From Pseudomonadota bacterium (GTDB lineage: Bacteria; Pseudomonadota; Alphaproteobacteria; Rhizobiales; Methylopilaceae), in the NCBI GenBank assembly GCA_023430145.1, contig JAEZCD010000028.1, positions 1-15,463 on the forward strand: DNA of 15,463 bases, written 5' to 3'. A program made the position numbers and the translations under genes. Positions 6,921 through 13,520 of the stretch are shown here, piece after piece. The notes under the pieces are model-generated. The model saw only the letters and a list, made by a program, of their open reading frames with translations, was not told the origin of the DNA and searched no databases. The first letter of the stretch is position 1. The number at the start of each line of letters is the position of its first letter.

Positions 6921-7946
6921 AGGCTGTTGAAAATCGGCGATCGCGAAGCAGCTTGCGCGATGATTCACTCGTTTGGGAGTGAGTCGGGGGCCTTGCGATG
7001 CGCGGGGCGGACGGTAGGACGGGTGATCTGTTCAGCTTTGTGGACCTGGTCGCGCGGGTTCGGCGGGATCATCCGTTGCGCGCCATTCAGGTGATCGTGA
7101 ACGAGGCGCTGGCCGTCCTGAAGCGCGAGCTCTTTGGCCTGTATTCGCGGATCGGTTGGCCATCGATCGCGCCGGAGCAGCTTCTCAGGGCGATGCTTCT
7201 GCAGGCGTTCTACTCGCTCCGCTCGGAGCGGCAGCTGATGGAGCGGCTGGAGTACGATCTGTTGTTCCGCTGGTTCGTCGGCATCGGCGTGGACGACGCG
7301 GTCTGGGATCATTCGACCTTCTCCAAGAACCGCGACCGGCTGCTCGACGACGATATATCGCAGCAAGTTCCTCGCAGCGGTGCTGGCACAGCCGCGGGTA
7401 GAGAAGCTCCTGTCGAGCGAGCACTTCTCGGTCGACGGCACGCAGATCGAGGCCTGGGCGTCGATGAAGAGCTTCAAGCCTCGGGACGCCTCGGACGAGC
7501 CGCCGGCCCGCGGCGGGCGCAATGCCGAGGCCGATTTCCACGGCGAGAAGCGCTCGAACGAGACGCACGCCTGGACCAGCGACCCGGACGCCCGGCTCTA
7601 CAGGAAGGGACCGGGCAAGGAGGCCAGGCTCTGCTTCATGGGGCACGGCCTGATGGAGAACCGCTCCGGCCTCCTAGTCGAGGCCTGCCCGACGCGGGCC
7701 GACGGGCATGCCGAGCGGGTGGCGGCGCTCGCCATGATCGAGCCGCTGGCCGACCGGCCGCGGACCCTGACGCTCGCCGGCGGCAAGGGGTACGACATCG
7801 CGGCCTTCGTCAACGAACTGCGGTCGATGAACGTCACGCCGCATGTGGCACAGAACGTCAGCCGTCGACGCTCGGCGTCGAGAAGGCGTTCGGCTGGACC
7901 AAGACAATCCCCGGCTATGAGCCTTAAGGAGGCTATCCCGTAACCG
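6921..7946 (+). mobile_element. IS5-type insertion sequence remnant
   Basis: The left end begins AGGCTGTTGAAAATCGG at 6921, one base after the stop of the permease gene; such AGGCTGTTGAAAA ends are common in IS elements. Two hairpins precede the transposase: ATCGCG/CGCGAT at 6940-6961 and GATTCACTC/GAGTGAGTC at 6961-6984 with one G:T pair. The matching right end (an inverted copy ending ...CAACAGCCT) is not found before the M24 peptidase gene at 7987. The element is therefore truncated or rearranged at its right side, and the right boundary given is approximate. No target-site duplication could be identified. Confidence 0.6.
6998..7943 (+). pseudogene. IS5-family DDE transposase, frameshifted and internally deleted
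   Basis: The start (ATG 6998) encodes a typical IS5-family N-terminus: DLVARVRRDHPLRAI, APEQLLRAMLLQAFYSLRSE, FRWFVGIGVDDAVWDHSTFS. Near 7355-7370 the frame changes, and the protein continues in another frame as KFLAAVLAQPRVEKLLSSEH, FSVDGTQIEAWASMKSFKP, ADFHGEKRSNETHAW and DGHAERVAALAMIEP. The first catalytic Asp (SVDG) is present. The second, normally DKGYD, reads GGKGYD (7779-7796), so that Asp is Gly. After PHVAQN the sequence jumps to a VEKAFGWTKTIPGYEP piece in the original frame, skipping most of the C-terminal third. Frameshift, lost Asp and deletion together make it inactive. Confidence 0.85.
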
Positions 7947-7986
7947 AATCCGCTTAAGACTGGCCGAGCTTATCAAGATCCCGAAA

Positions 7987-9189
7987 TCAGCCTGCGGCGG
8001 CCTCGGGCAGCTCGGACGGGGCCGGCGGCGACAGGATCTCGTTGCCGTCCTCGGTGATCAGCACGTCCTCCTCGACCATGAAGAAGCCGAGCCCGGGCAC
8101 GAGAATGCTGGGCTCGATCGTCAGGACCATGCCGGGCACGAGCTCGAGGCGCTCGTCGTAGCTCATCGACGGCGGCTCGGTGAGGTCGAGCCCGACGCCG
8201 TGACCGATGCGCGCGGTCTTCAGCCGGTCGGCGAGCTGCGCATCATAGGGTGAGGCGCGCAGCATTTTTTCGACCGGCGCCACCGTCTCGCCCATCGGCC
8301 GTCCGGGCTTGGCGGCGGCGATCGAGGCCTGCGTCGCCTCCCAGATGAACCGGTAGGCGGCGCGCGAGGCCGCGTCGGCGCGGCCGATCGAGAACATTCG
8401 CATTATGTCCGCCCAATAGCCCTTGAGGATACAGCCGGCGTCAAGCCAGACGACGTCGCCGGCGCGGACCGGCCGATCGGTCGGCAGGCGCAGATGCGCG
8501 TCCTCGGGGTGGCTCGTGCCGGGGGTGCGCGAGCCGAGCGGGATCGAGCCCGGCCAGTCGGCGCCCTCCGCCATCACCGCCTGCACCATCACCGAGCAAA
8601 GCTGCTTTTCGGTCATGCCGGGCTTCGCCGTGGCGAGCAGCGTGTCGAAGGCGCGGCCGGTGATGGCGCAGGCCTGCCGCAGCACATCCGCCTCGGCGGC
8701 CGATTTCGGGATGCGGAGGCTCCAGAACAGATCCGTCGCGTCGACGAGGTGGGTGCCGGGCAGCTCGCGCTCGAGCAGGCGGAGATCGTCGACCGGCATG
8801 CCGAGGTGGAAGCCGAGCCCGAGCTCGGCGCCGATCGCCTTGCCCTCGAGGCCGAGGTCCTTCACCGCCTTCACGAGCTCGGCGATGCCGATGCGCTGGT
8901 AGCTGCCGAAGGCGACGAAGCTGCCGAGCCAGGGATTCTGGCCGGCGCGACCGGCCTCGATGCCGGGCGCCAGCAGCACCGGGCGCCCTTCGCGCGGGAC
9001 GAGCGCGAACTGCGGCGCCGTCGTCTGCCACCAGCGATGGCTGCTGTGGCCGGTGAAGTAGCGCACATTGCCCTGGGTGGTGACGAGCAGCGCCGAGAGG
9101 CCGGCCGCCGCCATCGCGGCCTGCGCGCGGGAAAGGCGGGCCTCGTATTCGGCGATCGGAAAATCGATGAAGCTCGGGCGATCGGTCAT
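7987..9189 (-). CDS. M24-family metallopeptidase (Xaa-Pro aminopeptidase/creatinase fold)
   Basis: A 400-residue cytoplasmic enzyme with the M24 pita-bread fold: a creatinase-like N-terminal domain (about 14-155) and a catalytic domain (about 165-385). All five metal ligands of the family are visible: Asp250 (VVWLDAG), Asp261 (YWADIMRMF), His330 (ARIGHGVGLDLTEPP), Glu359 (VLTIEPSI) and Glu373 (MVEEDVLITE). A dinuclear metal site is therefore likely, unlike metal-free true creatinase. Members cleave X-Pro peptide bonds or other amides, for example ectoine hydrolase. The true substrate here is unknown. It is the last gene of the five-gene minus-strand unit, 11 bp after the MLE-like gene, with ATG at 9189. 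The context points to hydrolysis of an imported amide or a pathway intermediate more than to general peptide turnover. Confidence 0.87.
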   Translation of the reverse strand: MTDRPSFIDFPIAEYEARLSRAQAAMAAAGLSALLVTTQGNVRYFTGHSSHRWWQTTAPQFALVPREGRPVLLAPGIEAGRAGQNPWLGSFVAFGSYQRIGIAELVKAVKDLGLEGKAIGAELGLGFHLGMPVDDLRLLERELPGTHLVDATDLFWSLRIPKSAAEADVLRQACAITGRAFDTLLATAKPGMTEKQLCSVMVQAVMAEGADWPGSIPLGSRTPGTSHPEDAHLRLPTDRPVRAGDVVWLDAGCILKGYWADIMRMFSIGRADAASRAAYRFIWEATQASIAAAKPGRPMGETVAPVEKMLRASPYDAQLADRLKTARIGHGVGLDLTEPPSMSYDERLELVPGMVLTIEPSILVPGLGFFMVEEDVLITEDGNEILSPPAPSELPEAAAG

Positions 9190-9200
9190 CGGGGCCCTCG

Positions 9201-10310
9201 TCAGGCGTCTATGCGGTGGCGGGCGACGGCGGCGCGGTCGAGCTTCACGCCGAGGCCGGGCCCCGCCGGCGGATAGGCGAAGCCGCCCTCGATCTTCAGC
9301 GGCGCCTCGAGGAGGTCGACCTCGTGGTAGAGGACGCCGCAGGTATCGCTGTCGATGGCGAGATTGTTCATGGCGACGCCGAGATGGATCTGCGCCGCGG
9401 TGCCGATGCCGGTCTCGGGCATCGAGCCGATCATGCAGGGAATGCCGGCCGCCTCGCAGATCGCGAACACGTTCGCCGCCTTCAGGATGCCGCCGGCCTC
9501 GCTGACATAGACGTTGACGAAGTCGGCCGCGCCGCGCTTGACGAGGGCGATCGCATCGCGCGGCGTCCAGACGCTCTCGTCGGCCAGAATCGGCACGCCG
9601 ACGCCGGCGCGGATGCGGGCGAGGCCGTCCAGATCATGCGCCGGCAGCGGCTGCTCGATCATCTCCGGGCGGCTCGGCTCCATGGCGCGGATGGTGCCGA
9701 TCGCCTCGTTCGGCGTCCGCCAGCCCATGTTGGCGTCGACGCGCACCCGGATGCCGTCGCCGACCGCGGCGCGGACCGCGGCGACGGTGGCGACGTCGGT
9801 GTCGCGATCGCGGCCGACCTTCACCTTTACGGTCCGAAATCCCTCGGCGACGCGCTCGCGGGCGAAGGCGGCCATTTCCTCCGGCGCGCCGAACGGGATC
9901 GAGTAGCTGAGCGGGATGCGCTCGCGGACGAGGCCGCCGACGAGCTGGTAGACCGGCAGGCCGCTCTGCTTGCCGAGGATGTCGAAAAGCGCCATCTCGA
10001 GCCCGGCCTTCGCCGGCTCGCCGCCTTCGAGCGCCTTGTCCATGGCGGCGGCGAGGGCGCCGATCCGGCGCGGATCCTGGCCGACGAGGACCGGCGCCAG
10101 CACCTGGTCGACCTCGCGGCAGAGGAGGCGGCCGCGGCGGCTGAAGACGCTGCAGATCTCACCCTCGCCGGCGATGCCGGCATCGGTCTCGATGGTGACG
10201 ATGCCGTGCTCGGACATCGCTGCGGCGCCGAGCGCGGAGGCCGGGTCACGGCCGTAGGCGCGCCGGCGCGGCACCAACACCGGCTCGGCTGTGACGCGCG
10301 TGATACGCAA
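9201..10310 (-). CDS. Enolase-superfamily enzyme, muconate-lactonizing/mandelate racemase family
   Basis: A 369-residue enzyme with an N-terminal capping domain (about 1-125) and a TIM-barrel (about 130-350). Members abstract the proton alpha to a carboxylate with Mg2+ help, giving epimerisation, dehydration or cycloisomerisation. Lys162-Val-Lys164 (KVKVG) is the second-strand acid/base pair. The Mg2+ ligands are Asp192 (VDANMGW), Glu219 (MIEQPLP) and Asp244 (LADESVW). At the end of the sixth strand, where MLE-subgroup enzymes carry Lys and mandelate racemase Asp, this protein has Tyr268 (VNVYVSEAGG); the exact chemistry is therefore uncertain. The start is TTG at 10310, backed by a strong AGGGAGGGAG ribosome-binding site. 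It lies 23 bp after the ATPase gene and 11 bp before the M24 gene in one operon, so it probably acts on the transported compound or its product. Confidence 0.87.
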   Translation of the reverse strand: MRITRVTAEPVLVPRRRAYGRDPASALGAAAMSEHGIVTIETDAGIAGEGEICSVFSRRGRLLCREVDQVLAPVLVGQDPRRIGALAAAMDKALEGGEPAKAGLEMALFDILGKQSGLPVYQLVGGLVRERIPLSYSIPFGAPEEMAAFARERVAEGFRTVKVKVGRDRDTDVATVAAVRAAVGDGIRVRVDANMGWRTPNEAIGTIRAMEPSRPEMIEQPLPAHDLDGLARIRAGVGVPILADESVWTPRDAIALVKRGAADFVNVYVSEAGGILKAANVFAICEAAGIPCMIGSMPETGIGTAAQIHLGVAMNNLAIDSDTCGVLYHEVDLLEAPLKIEGGFAYPPAGPGLGVKLDRAAVARHRIDA

Positions 10311-10333
10311 AGGCGCTCCCTCCCTCTTCGCCG

Positions 10334-11131
10334 TCAGCGGTCCAGCACGCGGTGCAGGAAGCTGCGGGTGCGTTCTTCCCTCGGCGCCGAGAAGATCTCG
10401 GCCGGCAGTCCCTCTTCGACGATGACGCCCTCGTCCATGAAGATGACGCGGTCGCCGACCTCGCGCGCGAACTGCATCTCGTGCGTGACGACGATCATCG
10501 TCATGCCCTCGCGGGCGAGCTCGCGCATGACGTTCAGCACCTCGCCGACGAGCTCCGGATCGAGCGCCGAGGTGACCTCGTCGAAGAGGAGCAGCCTCGG
10601 CTGCATGGCGAGCGCGCGGGCGATGGCGACGCGCTGCTGCTGGCCGCCGGACAGCGTGTGCGGATAGGCCTCGATCTTGGCCGAAAGGCCGACCTTGCCG
10701 AGCATGGCGCGCGCCAGCTCCTCGGCCTCGGCGCGCGGCGTGCCGCGCACGAGCCGCGGCGCCAGCGCGACGTTCTCGAGCGCGGTGCGGTGCGGGAACA
10801 GGTTGAAGCGCTGGAAGATCATGCCGATCTCGCCCCGCAGGCCGGCCGGCGGCTTCGGCGTCGCGCGAAAGCCGAGGACGCCGCGCAGGCCTCCGGTCTT
10901 GCGCGGCCGCACCACCACCGTGCCGTCGACGAGGATCGCGCCGCGGTCGATCGGCTCGAGGCCGCAGATGCAGCGCAGGATCGTGCTCTTACCGGAGCCC
11001 GACGGGCCAATGACGACGATCGCCTGCGCATTGTCGAGCGTGAAGGAGACGTCGCGCAGCACCTCGTGCGTGCCGTAGCTCTTGGCGAGCCGGTCGACGG
11101 CGAGCAGCGGGGCGGCGGCCATGGCGGTCAC
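10334..11131 (-). CDS. Polar amino acid ABC transporter ATP-binding protein (PAAT family)
   Basis: A 265-residue ABC ATPase energising uptake through the adjacent permease. Walker A is GPSGSGKST (42-50), the Q-loop Gln107 (MIFQRFN), the signature LSGGQQQR (160-167), Walker B LLLFDE (180-185) and the switch His217 (THEMQF). The insertion at about 76-98 before the Q-loop is in the place where HisP-like proteins also have extra residues. The GTG at 11131 overlaps the permease TGA as GTGA, suggesting translational coupling; an in-frame ATG at 11122 is the alternative start. The substrate class (polar amino acids, opines, betaines) follows from the family, not from specific residues. Confidence 0.9.
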   Translation of the reverse strand: MTAMAAAPLLAVDRLAKSYGTHEVLRDVSFTLDNAQAIVVIGPSGSGKSTILRCICGLEPIDRGAILVDGTVVVRPRKTGGLRGVLGFRATPKPPAGLRGEIGMIFQRFNLFPHRTALENVALAPRLVRGTPRAEAEELARAMLGKVGLSAKIEAYPHTLSGGQQQRVAIARALAMQPRLLLFDEVTSALDPELVGEVLNVMRELAREGMTMIVVTHEMQFAREVGDRVIFMDEGVIVEEGLPAEIFSAPREERTRSFLHRVLDR

Positions 11132-11799
11132 AGGCGCTCGCGGGCGCCAGTGCGCTCTTCGAGCCAGCCGACGAGCAGCGTCAGCGGATAGGTGAGGAGG
11201 AAGTAGATAACGGCCACCACGGTGAGGATCTCGAGCGGCCGGAAGGTCGAGGCCTGCAGCACGGTCGACTGGTAGAGCAGCTCCGGCACGGCGATCACCG
11301 AGGCGAGCGAGCTCTCCTTGAGGATGATGATCAGCGAGCTGCCGAACGGCGGCAGGATGCGCGCGAAGGCCTGCGGCAGGACGATCTCGCCCATCGTCTG
11401 CCGATAGTTCAGGCCGAGCACGAAGGCGGCCTCGCGCTGGCCGCGATCGATCGACTGGATGCCGGCGCGAAAGATCTCCGCGAGGAACGCGCCCATGTTG
11501 AAGGACAGCGTCAGGATCGCCGAGGTCAGCGCGCTCATCGAGATCCCGGTGACGATCGGCAGTGCATAGTAGACCCAGACGAGCTGGATCAGCACCGGCG
11601 TGCCGCGGGCAAAATCGATGTAGAAGCGGACGACGCCGTTCAGGATCGGCACGCGGCTCGTCCGGATCAGCGCCGCGACGAGGCCGATGGCGATCGCTCC
11701 CAGCACCGACATGATGGTGATCAGGAACGTGTAGCGGAGCCCGACAAGTAGAAATCCCATATTGTTCCAGACGGTCTGGAACTGGAATTCATAGATCAC
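11128..11799 (-). CDS. Polar amino acid ABC transporter permease (HisM/GlnP-like)
   Basis: A 223-residue inner-membrane protein with about five helices. It has the PAAT permease hallmarks FARGTPVLIQLVWVYYALP and the EAA-type loop REAAFVLGLNYRQTMGEIVL followed by PQAF. It is the only permease gene in this unit, so the transporter is probably a homodimer of it, whereas many PAAT systems use two. The start is a GTG at 11799 with GGAG at 11810-11807, seven bases upstream; that ribosome-binding site lies inside a small hairpin. The stop overlaps the start of the ATPase gene. Confidence 0.9.
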   Translation of the reverse strand: MIYEFQFQTVWNNMGFLLVGLRYTFLITIMSVLGAIAIGLVAALIRTSRVPILNGVVRFYIDFARGTPVLIQLVWVYYALPIVTGISMSALTSAILTLSFNMGAFLAEIFRAGIQSIDRGQREAAFVLGLNYRQTMGEIVLPQAFARILPPFGSSLIIILKESSLASVIAVPELLYQSTVLQASTFRPLEILTVVAVIYFLLTYPLTLLVGWLEERTGARERL

Positions 11800-11800
11800 T

Positions 11801-11813
11801 AGCGGGCTCCGCT
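11801..11813 (-). promoter_or_regulatory. Intercistronic hairpin covering the permease ribosome-binding site
   Basis: On the transcript AGCGGAGCCCGCT folds as AGCGG/CCGCT around an AGC loop, in the 35-bp gap between the binding-protein and permease genes. The GGAG ribosome-binding site of the permease is partly within this stem and loop. Such structures can hold permease expression below that of the binding protein. The stem is only 5 bp, so the effect is uncertain. Confidence 0.35.
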
Positions 11814-11834
11814 CTCGCTTTACCAGTCGATGGA

Positions 11835-12662
11835 TTACTTACCGAGGATGTATTCCGGCTTCACCCACTTGGCCTTCAGCGCCGGGATGGTGCCGTTGGC
11901 GTTCATGTTGAAAATGAAGACGTTGAGGAAGTTGACGAAGTCGAGATCCTCGCGGCGCACGGCATAGGCGAGGCCGGCGAGGTCGACCGGATTGTCGAAG
12001 CCGTCGGCCGGGATGAACTTCACCCAGGGATAGGCGGCTGCGTAGGCGTTCATCTTGATGTTGTCGACCGCGGCGGCGTCGGCCCGCTTGGTCTGCACCT
12101 CGGCCATGCGGATGGCGTCGCCACCGCCTGGCAGGCTGCGGATCTGCGCATTCGGCAGGTGCTTGCGGCTCACCGTCTCGCTGAGCGCGCCCTGCTCGGC
12201 GGCCAGCGTGATCTCCGGCTTGTTGAGGTCGGCCAGCGTGTTGAGATCTGTCCGGTCCTTGTTGACCGCCCAGACAGTCCCGAGCGTGAAGTACGGCTCG
12301 GTGAAGGCGACCGCCATCGCCCGCTTGGTCGTCCGCGTCAGCGCGCTCATGATGACGTCGCACTTGCCGGACTGGAGGCTGGAGATCAGCTGGCCGAACG
12401 CCGGCACGGGGACCAGCTCGTGCTTGACCTCCATCACCTGCGCCAGCGCCTTGACCATGTCGACGTCGAAGCCGACGAGATCGTTCGAGTTCGGGTCCTT
12501 GAACATCCAAGGCGTCGCCACGGCGACGCAGACACGCAGCGTGCCTTCCTTGACGATCTTGTCGACCAGCGCCGTGCGCGTCTGCGCCGCAGCCGGACCC
12601 GGCAGAAGGGCGAGGGCCGTCAGCCCGACGCCTGCCATTGCACCCACAAGCAAACGCTTCAT
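11835..12662 (-). CDS. Polar amino acid ABC transporter periplasmic substrate-binding protein
   Basis: A 275-residue PAAT-type (SBP_bac_3) binding protein. Residues 1-26 form a Sec signal peptide (MKRLLVGAMAGVGLTALALL, then PGPAAA) with likely cleavage before Gln27. The mature protein shows family landmarks: EGTLRVCVAVATPWMFKDPN, DLVGFDVDMVKALAQ, SLQSGKCDVIMSALTRT and AVAFTEPYF. The ligand cannot be deduced. The ATG at 12662 is preceded by GGGAGAGG at good spacing. It is the first gene of the minus-strand unit (binding protein, permease, ATPase, MLE-like enzyme, M24 enzyme), so the unit's promoter must lie in 12663-12782 beside the divergent regulator. Confidence 0.9.
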   Translation of the reverse strand: MKRLLVGAMAGVGLTALALLPGPAAAQTRTALVDKIVKEGTLRVCVAVATPWMFKDPNSNDLVGFDVDMVKALAQVMEVKHELVPVPAFGQLISSLQSGKCDVIMSALTRTTKRAMAVAFTEPYFTLGTVWAVNKDRTDLNTLADLNKPEITLAAEQGALSETVSRKHLPNAQIRSLPGGGDAIRMAEVQTKRADAAAVDNIKMNAYAAAYPWVKFIPADGFDNPVDLAGLAYAVRREDLDFVNFLNVFIFNMNANGTIPALKAKWVKPEYILGK

Positions 12663-12700
12663 CGCGCCTCTCCCTTTTTTCGGACGCCGCAATCGTGCGA

Positions 12701-12720
12701 GTTGTCAGACAGATTGTCAA
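12701..12720. promoter_or_regulatory. Candidate GntR operator between the divergent units
   Basis: TGTC-A-GACA (12703-12711) is a perfect dyad inside GTTGTCAGACAG, and TTGTCA recurs at 12714-12719. It resembles the short GT...AC dyads bound by FadR/FCD-type GntR proteins. It lies 41 bp upstream of the binding-protein ATG and 72 bp before the regulator's GTG, where binding could control both directions. The same GTCAGACA string recurs at 12806-12813 and 12894-12901. Operator function is inferred. Confidence 0.5.
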
Positions 12721-12741
12721 CATGCTACGTGTGGCTTCATA

Positions 12742-12786
12742 ATGAGCAATATGAAGATGAATCAGACGATTGGCGCGCCCTCGTGA
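12742..12786 (+). CDS. Possible 14-residue leader peptide coupled to the GntR gene
   Basis: An ATG at 12742 opens a short frame, MSNMKMNQTIGAPS, ending in TGA at 12784-12786. That TGA overlaps the GTG start of the regulator as GTGA, the arrangement of translationally coupled genes. No good ribosome-binding site precedes it, and such short frames occur by chance. I list it because the overlap could bear on how the regulator's start is reached. Confidence 0.2.
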   Translation: MSNMKMNQTIGAPS

Positions 12787-13520
12787 GCGACGAACCCGCG
12801 AATCTGTCAGACAGAATCTACGCGCGGTTGTTTCGAGACATCGCGTCCGGGCGGTATCGCGAGGGCGAGCGCCTGCCGGCCGAGCTCGATCTGGTCAGAC
12901 AACTCGGCGCATCCCGGCCGGTGGTGCGCGAAGCGCTGGCGCGGCTGCGCGCGGATCGGATCGTCGTATCGCAGCGCGGCTCCGGCAGCTACGTGGCGCG
13001 GCGGCCCGAATCGCGCATCCTCGAGTTCGGCAACGTCGAGAACATCGCCGACCTCGCCCGCGGCCTTGAATTCCGGATCGCGCTCGAGGGCGAGGCGGCA
13101 CACCTTGCCGCGCTGCGCCGCAACGCCGAGGCGATCGCCGTCATCGACGCGGCGGCGGCCGAGGTGCGCGCCGGGATCGCCCGCGACGAGGCGACGAGCG
13201 AGCCGGATTTCCGCTTCCATCTCGCCGTCGCGGACGCGACCGGTAACGCCCTGTTCGGCTCGACGCTGCGCCTTTTGCGCAGCCAGATCCTGTTCGGCAT
13301 GGATCTCGCGCGGCGCCTGTCGGAGCCGCGGCGGGGCGAGCGCAGCGCGGTCGTCTGCGGCGAGCACGACGCCATCGCCCGGGCGATCCGCGAGGGCGAC
13401 GCGGCCGCCGCCCGGCAGGCGATGCGCGCCCATATCGATTTCGGACGCACGCGCGTGCTCGGCGAGCGGGTGCAGCTGACCGTCCGGCCGACCGAGGCCG
13501 CTGGGGGCGAATACGCATGA
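12783..13520 (+). CDS. GntR-family transcriptional regulator, FCD (FadR) subfamily
   Basis: A 245-residue regulator. Residues 7-75 are the winged-helix DNA-binding domain (LSDRIYARLFRDIASGRYRE, LPAELDLVRQLGASRPVVRE, ALARLRADRI). The rest is the FCD ligand-binding domain. The expected metal ligands of that domain are all visible: Asp142 and His146 (EPDFRFHLAVADATGN), His195 (GEHDAI) and His217 (RAHIDFGR), so it probably binds a carboxylate effector through a metal ion. The start is ambiguous: GTG at 12783 gives a normal FCD length, and a GTG at 12729 in the same frame is the alternative. Divergence from the transporter operon, coupling to the creatininase gene and nearby dyads suggest it represses the whole locus until the imported compound or a derivative is present. 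Confidence 0.88.
   Translation: MSDEPANLSDRIYARLFRDIASGRYREGERLPAELDLVRQLGASRPVVREALARLRADRIVVSQRGSGSYVARRPESRILEFGNVENIADLARGLEFRIALEGEAAHLAALRRNAEAIAVIDAAAAEVRAGIARDEATSEPDFRFHLAVADATGNALFGSTLRLLRSQILFGMDLARRLSEPRRGERSAVVCGEHDAIARAIREGDAAAARQAMRAHIDFGRTRVLGERVQLTVRPTEAAGGEYA

Noticed and set aside
7970..7995. AAATCAGCCTGC as the right end of the IS5-type element
   Set aside because: It matches the inverted left end only in the last few bases and is the stop and last codons of the M24 gene.
9216..10667. A 483-codon plus-strand open frame
   Set aside because: It is antisense to the MLE-like and ATPase genes, shows Arg/Asp/Ala-rich sequence without motifs, and exists because GC-rich codon bias suppresses stops on the opposite strand.
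10352..11191. A 279-codon plus-strand open frame
   Set aside because: Antisense to the ATPase gene, whose Walker and signature motifs are intact on the other strand; no family features.
12159..12782. A long N-terminal extension of the GntR regulator
   Set aside because: It is antisense to the binding-protein gene; the winged-helix domain begins right after the GTG at 12783.
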